Source: DTLC01 sp964555645
GTDB taxonomy: Bacteria > Verrucomicrobiota > Verrucomicrobiia > Limisphaerales > DTLC01
Assembly: GCA_964555645.1 (NCBI GenBank)
Contig: CAZKTA010000010.1
Span: forward strand, 34,511 to 98,510
Reading direction: 5' to 3'
DNA length: 64,000 nt
Positions 9,187-18,803 of the stretch are shown piece by piece. Every line of letters begins with the position of its first letter. Positions within the stretch are counted from its first letter, which is position 1. Made by a program: the position numbers and the translations under genes. The notes under the pieces are model-generated. The model had not been told where the DNA came from and made no database searches. It worked only from the letters and a program-made list of their open reading frames with translations.

Positions 9187-10317
9187 CTACCGAACGCGTG
9201 TAATGAGTACCACACCGCTAAGCCCGAACAAAGAGTTGGGTAACCACGCTGCCAACAACGGCGGTACATACCCCCCAGAGCCGAGCGCAAGCCCAAGCTG
9301 CATCAGCACAAAATATGTGAAACACAATCCTACACTGCTTGCGACGCCAACATAAACGTTTCGCGAGCCAAGTCCGGCGCCGAATGGAATCGCAATCAGC
9401 ACTGCCACAAGACATGTCCAAGGTGCAGCAAGTCGGCCGTGGAATTTCGTATAAAACCAGGCGCGGTCGCGGCCGCTCAACTCGGGATGCAACTGGATGT
9501 AATTGTACAGTTCGATCAGCGGAATGTCGGCGCGTTTGCCGATACGCTTGCTTAGTCTGGTGCTGATTTTTATTTCGCTGCGAATTTGTTGAGGCGTTTC
9601 CGTGAAAGCCGGCACGGGCAATGCATCGAAATGATTCCGGCTGATTGGCGTGGTGCTTTTGGCCGGGTCCGCCGAGTACACGTTTTGCCACACGTCGTAA
9701 AATGTCCACACACCTTGTTTCCAGCTCGCGCGCTTTGCGATCAGCTCCACAAAAGTTCCGTCGGGTCGTTCCCAGTCGATCTTGGGCTCTGTCATTTCGG
9801 TGGTGTACGGGTTATAGGTGCCAAATTGCCAAGTACGCTTTTGGCGTGCATTTGTAAACCCGTAATTACGCACAAGCACTGCTGAGACTGGATTGTCTCC
9901 AGGTGCAATTCGTCTCTTTAACACACGCTCGGCCTTTTGTTCGGTGTCAGGCACCCACAATTCGTTCAGTGCAAAGAGCACAAAACTAGCTGCAACCCCC
10001 ACAATTATATGTGGTGCGCAAACGCGCCATACACTTAATCCGGCGGCGCGCATTGCGATCAGTTCATTATGTTTCGCGTGCCTGCCAAGCGCGTATAAAA
10101 CAGCAAGCAAAAGCGCAATTGGCAGGACAGTCACAATAAACTCCGGAGAACGCACTGCGTAATATTCAAGCACGTCTATGCCGCGCAGCTTATGCGTCTG
10201 CAGATCGCCAAGCTCGGTTAACAGTTCAAATGATATCCAGAAAAGTACGAATCCGGCCAGGCAAAAGCCAAGCGGCACGAGCAACTCACGCAGTATGTAG
10301 CGATCAAGCACGCGCAT
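9187..10317 (-). CDS. lptG: LptF/LptG-family LPS export permease
   Basis: This 376-residue membrane protein begins MRVLDRYILRELLVPLGFCLAGFVLFW, the usual start of LptG/LptF (YjgP/YjgQ) permeases. It has paired N-terminal membrane helices, a large periplasmic beta-jellyroll region in the middle (about 110-270), and three C-terminal helices. Known role: the transmembrane part of the LptB2FG ABC transporter that extracts LPS from the inner membrane. The motif NELIAMRAAGLSVWRV after the second helix is the cytoplasmic coupling region. The start used is ATG 10317 rather than a GTG two codons upstream. It is close to LPS synthesis genes on the same strand, separated only by a response regulator. 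Confidence 0.87.
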   Translation of the reverse strand: MRVLDRYILRELLVPLGFCLAGFVLFWISFELLTELGDLQTHKLRGIDVLEYYAVRSPEFIVTVLPIALLLAVLYALGRHAKHNELIAMRAAGLSVWRVCAPHIIVGVAASFVLFALNELWVPDTEQKAERVLKRRIAPGDNPVSAVLVRNYGFTNARQKRTWQFGTYNPYTTEMTEPKIDWERPDGTFVELIAKRASWKQGVWTFYDVWQNVYSADPAKSTTPISRNHFDALPVPAFTETPQQIRSEIKISTRLSKRIGKRADIPLIELYNYIQLHPELSGRDRAWFYTKFHGRLAAPWTCLVAVLIAIPFGAGLGSRNVYVGVASSVGLCFTYFVLMQLGLALGSGGYVPPLLAAWLPNSLFGLSGVVLITRVR

Positions 10318-10487
10318 CTGCACAGTGAGCCTAGCCTGCCGCAGCCGGCCATCGCAAGCATAAGCCCCGACTCATTTGTGGGCTTTGCGTAAGGACGGAC
10401 ACTAAACCGGTTGCAGTAATTCAAATTGCGTTTTTTTGCGTGTTTCGGCAAAAGAAACTGCGCAGTGTGAAGTTGCAAGGTCCATTT

Positions 10488-10542
10488 TTCGACCTGCAAA
10501 ACCCCCTCATAACATGCCGATTTTGGGAGTTTGTAGGTCGAA
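10488..10542. terminator. Stem-loop directly after sufC
   Basis: Two 13-base arms (10488-10500 and 10530-10542) pair with one G-U wobble. The loop contains further weakly complementary C- and G-runs. The structure begins 2 bp past the sufC stop on the minus strand. There is no T-run, so it may be an mRNA-stabilising or attenuating hairpin between sufC and lptG rather than a classical terminator. Confidence 0.5.
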
Positions 10543-10544
10543 TG

Positions 10545-11315
10545 TCACCGTGCGGGTTGATCGGTTTTGATAAACCTATCGTAGCCGGTTTCTTCCAGTT
10601 CAAGTGCAAGTTTATGGTCGCCGCTCAGTACGATTCGCCCGCCCACAAGCACATGTACGTGGTCCGGCACGACATACTCGAGCAACCGCTTGTAATGCGT
10701 GATCAACAACTGCGCATTATCAGGTCTGCGCAAGCTGTTGACCCCGTTTGCAACCACGCGTAATGCGTCAATGTCGAGTCCCGAGTCTGTTTCATCCAAC
10801 ACGGCTAGACGCGGCTCGAGCACGGCCATTTGAAAGATTTCGTTGCGTTTTTTTTCGCCGCCTGAGAACCCCTCGTTTACGGACCGTTTCAGCAATTGAT
10901 CGTCCAAACCGAGCAGCTTGACCTTATCCTTCACAAACTCGAGGAACTCCATGGCATCCAGCTCCGGCAAGCCGCGGTATTTACGAACTTCGTTGAGTGC
11001 AAAACGCAAAAAATACGTGCTGTTTACGCCCGGGATTTCCACCGGATATTGAAACGCTAGAAACAACCCGCGTCTGGCGCGCTCCTCGGGACTAAGCTCG
11101 AGCAAGTTAGCGCCTTCGTACTGCACTTCGCCGCTTATTACTACGTACCCGTTGCGCCCGGCCAATATTGCAGCCAGTGTACTTTTGCCGCTGCCGTTTG
11201 GCCCCATTATGGCGTGCACTTCACCTGGGTAAATGGTCAGACTGACGCCATTGAGGATCTGTTTGCCCTCAACACCGGCACAGAGATTTTTGATTTCCAA
11301 GAGTGGCTTGTGCAT
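10545..11315 (-). CDS. sufC: Fe-S cluster assembly ATPase SufC
   Basis: The 256-residue ABC ATPase has Walker A GPNGSGKST (38-46), a Q-loop in FLAFQYPVEIPG, the signature FSGGEKKRNEI, and Walker B with the SufC-specific LAVLDETDSGLD. Known role: ATPase of the SUF scaffold complex that builds Fe-S clusters in the cytoplasm. It lies 94 bp downstream of sufB on the same strand. There is no sufD or sufS in the window, so the arrangement is a minimal sufB-sufC pair. Confidence 0.95.
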   Translation of the reverse strand: MHKPLLEIKNLCAGVEGKQILNGVSLTIYPGEVHAIMGPNGSGKSTLAAILAGRNGYVVISGEVQYEGANLLELSPEERARRGLFLAFQYPVEIPGVNSTYFLRFALNEVRKYRGLPELDAMEFLEFVKDKVKLLGLDDQLLKRSVNEGFSGGEKKRNEIFQMAVLEPRLAVLDETDSGLDIDALRVVANGVNSLRRPDNAQLLITHYKRLLEYVVPDHVHVLVGGRIVLSGDHKLALELEETGYDRFIKTDQPAR

Positions 11316-11409
11316 CTTCGGATTTCACTGTCAGCGCAGAATAGTAATTGTGGTTGGGCCAGTTTGCCAGTGCGCAAAAAGACTCGAACATAGTCGCGCC
11401 AGCAGCGGC

Positions 11410-12858
11410 TCACCCGACGCTGCCTTCGAGGCTAACGCCGAGCAGCCGCTGTGCTTCAACAGCAAATTCCATTGGTAACTCTCTGAAAACCTCCTTGCAA
11501 AAACCGTTTACGATCATGTTCACAGCGTCCTGAGTCGAGATACCGCGTTGGTTGCAGTAAAAGATTTGGTCTTCGCCGATCTTCGATGTTGTTGCCTCGT
11601 GTTCAACGCAAGCGCTGCTGTTGTGCACCTCGATGTGTGGGAAGGTATGCGCACCGCATTTGTCACCTATCAACAGCGAATCACAACGGGTGAAATTGCG
11701 GGCATTAACTGCCCCTGCAACAATTTTAACAAGGCCACGGTAACTGTTCTGGCCGTGCCCGGCCGAGATGCCTTTGGAGATAATCGTACTGCGCGTGTTG
11801 CGGCCTAAGTGAACCATTTTCGTGCCTGTGTCAGCTTGTTGATAGTTGGTTGTGAGCGCCACTGAATAGAACTCGCCAATCGAATTATCTGCCTGCAAAA
11901 TGCAGCTTGGGTACTTCCACGTGATGGCCGACCCGGTCTCAACCTGTGTCCATGATATCTTCGAGTTCCTGCCTTTGCACAGGCCGCGTTTGGTGACAAA
12001 ATTATAAATGCCGCCTCGACCATGCTCGTCGCCCGGATACCAGTTCTGGACTGTTGAATATTTAATTTCTGCCCCCTCGAGTGCAATAAGTTCTACCACC
12101 GCAGCGTGCAACTGGTTTTCATCACGCATTGGTGCAGTGCAGCCTTCGAGATAACTCACATACGCACCTTCGTCCGCAATGATCAACGTGCGCTCGAACT
12201 GGCCGGATTTTGCCGCGTTGATGCGGAAATAGGTCGAAAGTTCCATCGGACACCGCACGCCCTTCGGGACATAACAAAATGAACCGTCGCTAAAGACAGC
12301 CGAGTTGAGCGCAGCATAAAAGTTGTCCGTAACAGGCACGACGCTGCCGAGGTATTTGCGGACAAGCTCGGGATGTTCCTGCACAGCTTCGCTCATCGAA
12401 CAGAAGATTATGCCTTTTGCAGCAAGCTGTTTCCTGAATGTCGTGCCCACGGACACACTGTCGAAAACCGCGTCCACAGCCACACCAGCCAATCGCTCGC
12501 GTTCACGCAATGGCACGCCAAGTTTTTCGTATGTCTCGAGCAGCTTTGGATCAACTTGGTCCAAGCTTTTCGGCCCGTCAGCAACCGTCTTAGGTGCAAC
12601 GTAGTAGGTTATCTCTTGGAAATTGATGGGTGCATGTTTGACCTTCGCCCAACTCGGCGGTTGCATGTTCATCCAGTGTCGGTACGCCTTCAACCGCCAC
12701 TCGGTTAGCCAGGCTGGCTCACGTTTCTTAGCTGAGATAAGCCGGATGACATCCTCGCTCAGGCCGGGCGGGACAGACTCGGTCTCGACATCCGTGTAAA
12801 AGCCGTACTTGTAGGCTTGTCGGACTAGGCCAGCAATTGTTTCAGGTGCATCAGGCAT
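11410..12858 (-). CDS. sufB: Fe-S cluster assembly scaffold SufB
   Basis: This 482-residue protein matches SufB along its length: [18 protein letters not shown] in the N-terminal half, and [35 protein letters not shown] and the [27 protein letters not shown] region in the beta-helix core. The C-terminal [28 protein letters not shown] carries the residues used for cluster assembly at the SufB-SufC interface. Known role: scaffold for nascent Fe-S clusters. sufC is the next gene, consistent with a SufBC2-type complex. The upstream 290 bp up to the methyltransferase gene hold the probable promoter. Confidence 0.95.
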   Translation of the reverse strand: MPDAPETIAGLVRQAYKYGFYTDVETESVPPGLSEDVIRLISAKKREPAWLTEWRLKAYRHWMNMQPPSWAKVKHAPINFQEITYYVAPKTVADGPKSLDQVDPKLLETYEKLGVPLRERERLAGVAVDAVFDSVSVGTTFRKQLAAKGIIFCSMSEAVQEHPELVRKYLGSVVPVTDNFYAALNSAVFSDGSFCYVPKGVRCPMELSTYFRINAAKSGQFERTLIIADEGAYVSYLEGCTAPMRDENQLHAAVVELIALEGAEIKYSTVQNWYPGDEHGRGGIYNFVTKRGLCKGRNSKISWTQVETGSAITWKYPSCILQADNSIGEFYSVALTTNYQQADTGTKMVHLGRNTRSTIISKGISAGHGQNSYRGLVKIVAGAVNARNFTRCDSLLIGDKCGAHTFPHIEVHNSSACVEHEATTSKIGEDQIFYCNQRGISTQDAVNMIVNGFCKEVFRELPMEFAVEAQRLLGVSLEGSVG

Positions 12859-13150
12859 TTTGTGCGGTTGTGGTCGCTGTCGAGTTCAATCATTATTTGC
12901 CGTGCCCATGTGCATCACGTTTGCGCCGGATCTTTTGCGCAACGCAGCTCCGAGGGCAAAAAAACCTAGCCGACCCAACCGGCTTGTCAAACGTCTCAGC
13001 TCGAAAGACCTGCCGATTACGATTTTGCTGGCAGTTTGAACAGCCGCTAATCGAAAAAACCTCCAAGGCAAATAAAACCCTATTCTGAGTTGGGCGTTGC
13101 CATGGTAAGCACCAGCTGGGCAATTCATTTTATGCATTGCCAGCCCGTGA

Positions 13151-13750
13151 TTAATTGGCCTTGATAGCCTTTTCGTAAACGTTAACCCGTGCAGGCGGGA
13201 CATTGCGCCAGACGATCTCCCAACCTACAAGCTTAAGACAGTCGGTTGCAGGCGGATGCAAACTGCGCAGGTGATAACTGAACTGTATCCATCTGCCGCC
13301 TTCCGTAAGCACTGAGCCAATCTTGTTGACCAGCGCAAGTGTGCGTGCGCGTGAGAAATTCCGTAAAGGGAGGCTCGATACAACCGCACCCAACCGCCCA
13401 TCGCCCGGCACATGGTCTTTGACTAACCTATCCAATTCCCATGCATCGCCTGTTATTACGTTCAGTCTCGGGAATCTGCACCGCAAAAGCTCGGCTAACC
13501 TCGCCGACTTCTCTATCACAATGAGCTGCTCCTGTGACAGGCCGCGTTCGAGCATCGCACGCGTAACTGCGCCTGTGCCAGGCCCAAGCTCAAGTATAAC
13601 CTGCCCAGGCACGACTGGTATCCACCGTGCCATTGCATTTGCAAGAGAACGCGAGCTGGGCAAAATCGCACCAATCTGCTGCGGCCGTAGCACTGCTTCC
13701 TGCAGGAACAACGCCGTGGCACCTATTTGTGTGCGCAAACGCGTAGCCAT
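13151..13750 (-). CDS. SAM-dependent methyltransferase, phospholipid methyltransferase (PmtA)-like
   Basis: This 199-residue class I methyltransferase has its SAM site at VILELGPGTGAVTRAML (about 52-68). The acidic residue of motif II is in LIVIEKSARLAE, and it carries a VVSSLPLRNFS motif. The N-terminal LRPQQIGAILPSSRSLANAMA and the SLPL motif are typical of bacterial PmtA and of the rRNA-dimethyladenosine-like group. A phosphatidylethanolamine N-methyltransferase role is the best guess, but substrate cannot be fixed from sequence. It stands alone and is divergent from the SDR gene at 13890, with 139 bp shared upstream. Confidence 0.75.
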   Translation of the reverse strand: MATRLRTQIGATALFLQEAVLRPQQIGAILPSSRSLANAMARWIPVVPGQVILELGPGTGAVTRAMLERGLSQEQLIVIEKSARLAELLRCRFPRLNVITGDAWELDRLVKDHVPGDGRLGAVVSSLPLRNFSRARTLALVNKIGSVLTEGGRWIQFSYHLRSLHPPATDCLKLVGWEIVWRNVPPARVNVYEKAIKAN

Positions 13751-13889
13751 TCAAACCACAAAACAATTACTTACACGCCGGACTTTACTCCACGCCCAAT
13801 AACAACTGCCAGTAAAATTTTTTTACCTCGCCACCAACAGGCTAAGTAGGCACTCGACTTTTGTGCGCCCGCCCAAATAAAGTCCTCGC

Positions 13890-14648
13890 ATGCAACACGG
13901 AACCCTAAAAGGCAAAGTTGCACTTGTAACAGGCGCAAACAGGGGGCTAGGCAAGGCAATCGCACTTGCCCTGGCACAGGCAGGCGCAAAACTCGCATTG
14001 GTGGCGCGCACTACAGAGCTTCTAACCAAAACTGCCGATGAACTCCGCGTGCTCGGTGCCGATGTTGAGGCGTTCGCCACTGATATTTCAGACGTCACCC
14101 AGGTATCTGCCCTCGAGGAAGCGTTCCGCAACCGTTTCGGTACGTTGCAAATCCTGGTTAACAACGCCGGTATCAACATCCGCAAACAAATTACCGAGCT
14201 TACACTTGAAGACTGGAACAGCGTACTGGCAACGAATCTGACATCGGTATTTCTTATGTGCCGCACATTTGTGCCGTTGCTCAAAGGCCAACGATACGGC
14301 CGAATTATCAACATAGCTTCGATGCTGGCGCACGTTGGGTTGCCCGGCCGAACAGCTTACGCAGCAAGCAAAGCCGGCCTGCTCGGGTTCACACGCGCAT
14401 TAGCACTCGAGCTTGCCCAGGAAAAAATCACCGTCAACACTATCTCGCCTGGGCCGTACCCGACCGAGATCAACCGCGCCATTCTGGAAAGTACTGAGCA
14501 GACACAATTTTTCCTGTCGCGCGTGCCATTAGGCCGTTGGGGGCAACCGGACGAAATCGGACAACTTGTTGTGTATCTGTGCTCCGACGCCGCCGGGTAC
14601 ATCACCGGTACCGACATCGTCATAGACGGCGGCTGGACAGCTCAGTGA
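13890..14648 (+). CDS. SDR family NAD(P)-dependent oxidoreductase (FabG-like)
   Basis: The 252-residue classical short-chain dehydrogenase has a Rossmann motif TGANRGLGKA near residue 17, NNAG near 90, catalytic Ser in NIASML, YxxxK in YAASKAG near 157-161, and PG after TISPGP. The C-terminal DIVIDGGW is standard. The closest functional styles are 3-oxoacyl-ACP reductase and gluconate or sugar-alcohol dehydrogenases. It is not in a fatty acid cluster, so the substrate is uncertain. It is transcribed divergently from the methyltransferase gene at 13151. Confidence 0.85.
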   Translation: MQHGTLKGKVALVTGANRGLGKAIALALAQAGAKLALVARTTELLTKTADELRVLGADVEAFATDISDVTQVSALEEAFRNRFGTLQILVNNAGINIRKQITELTLEDWNSVLATNLTSVFLMCRTFVPLLKGQRYGRIINIASMLAHVGLPGRTAYAASKAGLLGFTRALALELAQEKITVNTISPGPYPTEINRAILESTEQTQFFLSRVPLGRWGQPDEIGQLVVYLCSDAAGYITGTDIVIDGGWTAQ

Positions 14649-14784
14649 TGCTACCGTCAAAGTAGTAGCGCATAGGTTCCAGAACTGGAAAAAAGCATGA
14701 AACTGGTCGCCTCTGTTATTGCAGCCTCAAAATCTGGCATTGCAGAATGCGGCTAAAGCTGGCAACTTATAGGGCGCTTTTGTT

Positions 14785-14862
14785 CGGGGCGTAGCGTAGC
14801 CTGGGTAGCGCGCCTGGTTCGGGTCCAGGAGGTCGTGAGTTCAAATCTCACCGCCCCGACCA
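14785..14862 (+). tRNA. tRNA-Pro (anticodon CGG)
   Basis: A full cloverleaf can be drawn. Acceptor arms are CGGGGCG (14785-14791) and CGCCCCG (14852-14858), with a D-arm AGCGTAGCCTGGGTAGCGC. The anticodon stem CCTGG/CCAGG encloses loop TTCGGGT with anticodon CGG at 14820-14822. The T-arm contains GTTCAAATC. Discriminator A is followed by an encoded CCA at 14860-14862. Confidence 0.95.
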
Positions 14863-14918
14863 TTTTGTGTGCAGAGCAATAACCGCATCGCCCTTGGCTG
14901 TAGAGTGTTCCAACTTGC

Positions 14919-15509
14919 ATGTCGGAAAGCCTGATTTACGAACTGACTTCAATCACGGATCGGCTGGACTTGACACGATTGTTTCCCGAACCGCAGCCGG
15001 TCGAGGTCGAGCTTGGGTGCGGCGACAGCACATTTATCGTCGAGTACGCTGCGCGTCATCCGGAGCACAATTTTATTGGGGTGGAACGGTTGCTCGGCCG
15101 GTTGCGTAAACTGGATCGAAAAGGCCGTCGGGTAGGTCTGACGAATTTGCGCGGGGTACGGATTGAATGCGGTTATTTCCTTGAGTACCTGTTGCCCCCT
15201 GAATCTGTCTGGGCGCTTCATGTGTACTTTCCAGACCCGTGGCCGAAACGCAAACATCAGCATAAGAGGCTTGTAAACGAGCGGTTCGTGCAGCTTGCAC
15301 AAAGTGTGCTGGTTTCAGGCGGCACAGTGTACCTGCGCACCGACAACCCTGATTACCACGCTCAAATGAAGAGTGTATTCGGTGCGAACAATGCGTTTCG
15401 GCCGATTGAAACGCCGCCTGAGCTACGTGCATTCAAAACCGATTTCGAGAGCGACTTTGCTGCCAAAGGCGTGCAGACGTTGTACGCGGCCTATCAACGC
15501 GTGCAATAA
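14919..15509 (+). CDS. trmB: tRNA (guanine-N7-)-methyltransferase
   Basis: The 196-residue protein has the SAM motif VEVELGCGDSTF near residue 28 and the diagnostic TrmB signature HVYFPDPWPKRKHQHKRL near residues 100-117, followed by RTDNPDYH. Known reaction: formation of m7G46 in the tRNA variable loop using S-adenosylmethionine. It is slightly shorter than E. coli TrmB at the N-terminus but complete in its core. It begins 56 bp after tRNA-Pro on the same strand, possibly sharing its transcript. Confidence 0.93.
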   Translation: MSESLIYELTSITDRLDLTRLFPEPQPVEVELGCGDSTFIVEYAARHPEHNFIGVERLLGRLRKLDRKGRRVGLTNLRGVRIECGYFLEYLLPPESVWALHVYFPDPWPKRKHQHKRLVNERFVQLAQSVLVSGGTVYLRTDNPDYHAQMKSVFGANNAFRPIETPPELRAFKTDFESDFAAKGVQTLYAAYQRVQ

Positions 15510-15561
15510 CACAAACGGTGCCCGAGGCGTGTGGACTTGCCGATGCCCATACCGCGCTTCA

Positions 15562-15999
15562 TCATACATCAATAAAGTCGTTGCTGTTGTTGTCGTTACG
15601 CGAAACGTTGTGGCGCCGATGCCATTTGAGAACGAACCGTGTACGGCGAAGCCCAGCCAAGGCGTTAATTCCCACTGATACAACGCTTATGATGAGTCCG
15701 CCGAAGAAAGCCGACCAAAACCCGGCGACACTGAACCCCGGCAGCATGTATCCCACCAAGTAAAGCAGCAGCGCGTTTACAACAAGCACGAACAACCCGA
15801 GTGAAAAGATCACAAGCGGCAATGTAAGCCACAGCATCAACGGCCGAACAAACGCGTTCAGCGCACCCAATAACAACGACGCAAGCAACACATCGGGAAC
15901 GGATTCGTAGTCAATGCCAGGCACAATCACAACAGCAACCAACACGCCGAGTGTTGTCACAAGCCATCGCTGCAGAAATGTTTTTAGCTCGCCTGACAT
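15562..15999 (-). CDS. Phage holin family 4 / YvlD-like membrane protein
   Basis: This 145-residue protein has four predicted membrane helices: WLVTTLGVLVAVVIVPGI, VLLASLLLGALNAFV, LVIFSLGLFVLVVNALLLYLVG and AGFWSAFFGGLIISVVSVGINAL. The P-x-M/L-W-L-T-L-P-L motif between helices 2 and 3 is typical of the mobile-element-free YvlD/Phage_holin_4_2 family. Despite the name, such genes are usually chromosomal and not lytic. The function is unknown. Confidence 0.75.
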   Translation of the reverse strand: MSGELKTFLQRWLVTTLGVLVAVVIVPGIDYESVPDVLLASLLLGALNAFVRPLMLWLTLPLVIFSLGLFVLVVNALLLYLVGYMLPGFSVAGFWSAFFGGLIISVVSVGINALAGLRRTRFVLKWHRRHNVSRNDNNSNDFIDV

Positions 16000-16083
16000 C
16001 TGGACCGAAAAATTTGCTTTTGCTACCGGTAAATTGTTCTACTGCATTTGTGGCCGATACAAGCCAGTGTGGACGTGCCCTTT

Positions 16084-17070
16084 TTACGATGGGCCGCTTT
16101 TGCCTGGCATTATCTTGAGCAGGGTCGCGTCGGCCTTTGCACTTGTAACGGCGCTCCCCAAACAGGCCGGCAAAAGACAAAACCGCCCCGGCCTAAGCTG
16201 GATTTGCACGCCCCCCGACTCGATGACAATCTCGCCCTCCACAACGCCCACAATCAAGCAGGTGCGAAACAACCAACGAACTGTTCCTTGAGTGTTGAGC
16301 TTGACGAGCTCAACAGTAAAAAGCTCGTCACTGACAAGTGTTTTTGCTGTGCCATGTTCGATTTGTCTTGGCTGCGCGTCAATCAGATGCGGCTCAAAAT
16401 CGCTGAAGTTGATGCTCTGGAGCGACTCGGCCAAGTGTAACTGACGCGGTTTGCCGTCCAGGCCAACTCTGTTCCAATCGAACACACGGTATGTGGTGTC
16501 GGAATTTTGTTGAATCTCAAAGATGACAATCCCGGCGCCAATTGCATGAACCCGGCCAGCAGGCAAAAAAACTGCGTCTCCGGCACGCACACGCACCCGG
16601 TGGAAACAATCCGCCACGGTGCCATCGCTGAGTTTGCGCTCAAATTCTGCCCGGGTTACACCCGAGCGCAATCCGATAAATAATTCTGCGCCTGGCACAG
16701 CGTGCGCAACGTACCACATCTCAGTTTTTGGCTCACCTCCAAGCGCAGCCGCCACACGTGCTGGTGGATGAACCTGGAGTGAGAGTTTGTCTGCTGCATC
16801 AAGGATCTTGATCAGAAGTGGGAACCTGGCATTGTGCAGCGTGGCTGTACCGAGCAGTTCGCTCTTGTAATTCTGCATCAACCAACGAAGGTCGTTTCCT
16901 GCCAAGTTGCCATTGGCGATCACACTTACGTCGCCCGGCCGGTCGGTGATCTCCCACGATTCACCGATGGGAACCTCGGGTGGCAACGGTTTATTGTAAA
17001 GCCGCTCGAGGTTGCGCGCGCCCCAGACACGTTCCTTGAAAATCGGGCGGAATATCAGCGGGTAAAACAT
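16084..17070 (-). CDS. manA: Mannose-6-phosphate isomerase, class I
   Basis: This 328-residue cupin enzyme has the opening WGARNLERLYNKPLP...IGESWEI and the zinc site residues Q99, H101 (LSLQVHPP), E117 (TEMW) and H175 (AGRVHAIGAG). Known reaction: interconversion of mannose-6-phosphate and fructose-6-phosphate in the cytoplasm, feeding GDP-mannose and LPS or exopolysaccharide synthesis, or mannose use. Length fits the short bacterial form. It lies downstream of accA on the same strand with a 138-bp gap. Confidence 0.92.
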   Translation of the reverse strand: MFYPLIFRPIFKERVWGARNLERLYNKPLPPEVPIGESWEITDRPGDVSVIANGNLAGNDLRWLMQNYKSELLGTATLHNARFPLLIKILDAADKLSLQVHPPARVAAALGGEPKTEMWYVAHAVPGAELFIGLRSGVTRAEFERKLSDGTVADCFHRVRVRAGDAVFLPAGRVHAIGAGIVIFEIQQNSDTTYRVFDWNRVGLDGKPRQLHLAESLQSINFSDFEPHLIDAQPRQIEHGTAKTLVSDELFTVELVKLNTQGTVRWLFRTCLIVGVVEGEIVIESGGVQIQLRPGRFCLLPACLGSAVTSAKADATLLKIMPGKSGPS

Positions 17071-17208
17071 CTTTTGACACCTTGGTTTCGCTTTTTGCCG
17101 GGCAATGGCAAACCCGGCGCTTTATGGTACTTGTGCGTTAGTGCTGTTGCCTTAGGAGGCAATTGGTTACCAAAGCAGTTTGCCTGCGTCCCAAGCTGTG
17201 CAATATAC

Positions 17209-18261
17209 TCAAGATGATTGCTGCGACTCGGCAATCTGAACCTGGCCTGAGTGTGGTTGTTGCTGTGGCCGCAGTTCTGTAGAAAGACCTGTCTGGTTTT
17301 GTGGTTCAAAAAACTTTCCGATTGCACGGTATTTCGCATAACGCTTTTTTACCCGTTCAGCAGGGTCAAGCTTCAAAAGCTCTTCCAGGTGCCTGAGCAG
17401 GGCCGCCTTCAGGTTTGCCGCTGCAGTTTCAGGGCTGCGATGTGCGCCCCCCAAAGGCTCAGGAACAATCTCGTCCACAAGCCCGAACTCGAGCAGGTCT
17501 TTGGCAGTGATTTTGAGTGTCTCGGCTGCGAGCGGTGCGGCTGTGCGGTCTTTCCACAAAATGGCCGCGCAGCCTTCGGGGCTGATTACAGAGTAGTACG
17601 CGTTTTCAAGAATCAAAATCCGGTCGGCAACACCGATGCCGAGTGCGCCTCCAGAGCCGCCTTCGCCAATCACAGCCGCAATGATTGGCACTTGCATTAC
17701 CGCCATCTGCCGCAAATTGACGGCAATTGCCTCGGCAATGTGCCTTTCTTCGGCGCCAATGCCAGGGTACGCACCCGCTGTGTCAATGAGCGTTACAATG
17801 GGCAGGTTAAACTTGTCCGCCAGTTGCATTAGCCTGAGCGCTTTCCTGTAACCCTCCGGGTGCGCACAACCGAAATTACGCCGTATGTTTTCCTTTGTAT
17901 CTCGGCCCTTTTGTGTTCCGATGACCATCACCCTGTGTCCTTCGAGCTTCGCAAAACCACCCACAATTGCACCGTCATCGGCGTATAGTCTATCGCCGTG
18001 CAGCTCGCTAAAACCGGTAAAGACAAGTCGAACGTAATCCAGTGTAAACGGGCGCAACGGATGACGCGCAATTTGCACACGTTGCCAAGCGGTGAGATTA
18101 GAGAAAATCTGTTTGCGCGTTTCTGCGATCTTCCTTTCGATCTGCTCGATCTCGGCGCTCAAATCGACCCCGGACGCGTGGTCTTGCTGATGCTTTTTAA
18201 GCTCGGCGAGCTTGTTTTCAAGTTCCAGAATCGGCCGCTCGAAGTCCAATTCGTGCTTCAT
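17209..18261 (-). CDS. accA: Acetyl-CoA carboxylase carboxyltransferase subunit alpha
   Basis: The 350-residue protein starts with the coiled-coil entry LDFERPILELENKLAELK. It continues with the AccA core (RHPLRPFTLDYV, LHGDRLYADDGAIVGG, GRDTKENIRRNFGCAHPEGYRKALRLM, DTAGAYPGIGAEERHIAEAIA, GEGGSGGALGIG). Known role: with AccD, transfers the carboxyl group from carboxybiotin to acetyl-CoA, making malonyl-CoA for fatty acid synthesis. accD is not in the window. The last 40 residues are a Gln-rich tail with no clear role. Confidence 0.96.
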   Translation of the reverse strand: MKHELDFERPILELENKLAELKKHQQDHASGVDLSAEIEQIERKIAETRKQIFSNLTAWQRVQIARHPLRPFTLDYVRLVFTGFSELHGDRLYADDGAIVGGFAKLEGHRVMVIGTQKGRDTKENIRRNFGCAHPEGYRKALRLMQLADKFNLPIVTLIDTAGAYPGIGAEERHIAEAIAVNLRQMAVMQVPIIAAVIGEGGSGGALGIGVADRILILENAYYSVISPEGCAAILWKDRTAAPLAAETLKITAKDLLEFGLVDEIVPEPLGGAHRSPETAAANLKAALLRHLEELLKLDPAERVKKRYAKYRAIGKFFEPQNQTGLSTELRPQQQPHSGQVQIAESQQSS

Positions 18262-18365
18262 CGCTCAGTACAATAGCTGCCTGTACTGCGCCGGGCAATC
18301 CAGAATTATTGGCAGCGGGCTGTCTTTGCGCGCCACTCGAACAGTCAAAAATTGCACCCGTGGGC

Positions 18366-18800
18366 TTACTCTTTCGCTACGCAGTCCGGCAACTCGTTCT
18401 TGTCATCAGGCAAGCGCGGGAAATGCGCAGCTAACAGCTCGCCGATTTTCTGTATCGCACAAACAATGCCTTCTGTGAACCTGGCAGCTTTGAATTGGGT
18501 AGCCATCTGTTCGGCAATTTCCTGCCAAAACTTTTCGCCACAGTGTTCGTGTACCGCCTTGTCACCGATCACGGCAAATTGGCGCGCGCGCGGCGCCACG
18601 TAGATCAGCACTGCATTTCGCAAGCGCGTACGTGCCATGCCCAGCTTTAGAAAAGCTTTCCTTGCAGCTTCAATTGCGTCTTTAGGCTTGCGCCGACTTA
18701 TTAGGACACGAATTTCGCCCGATGTTTTCTGTTCTGCAGCGCGAATGGCCGCTGTAATGTCAGCTTCACGAAGTTGATTGATAAACTTGCCTGCTCGCAT
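18366..18800 (-). CDS. TPM-domain protein
   Basis: The 144-residue protein consists of one TPM (TLP18.3/Psb32/MOLO-1) fold: AIRAAEQKTSGEIRVLIS, then RNAVLIYVAPRARQFAVIGDKAVHEHCGEKFWQEI. It has no signal peptide or membrane helix, so it is probably cytoplasmic or held by a partner. It begins 3 bp after the stop of the secreted TPM gene upstream, forming a lemA-TPM-TPM operon, a common arrangement of unknown molecular function. Confidence 0.8.
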   Translation of the reverse strand: MRAGKFINQLREADITAAIRAAEQKTSGEIRVLISRRKPKDAIEAARKAFLKLGMARTRLRNAVLIYVAPRARQFAVIGDKAVHEHCGEKFWQEIAEQMATQFKAARFTEGIVCAIQKIGELLAAHFPRLPDDKNELPDCVAKE

Positions 18801-18803
18801 ATC

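Noticed and set aside
15562..15999. Prophage hint from the holin-family protein
   Set aside because: The family is mostly chromosomal, and no other phage gene lies nearby.
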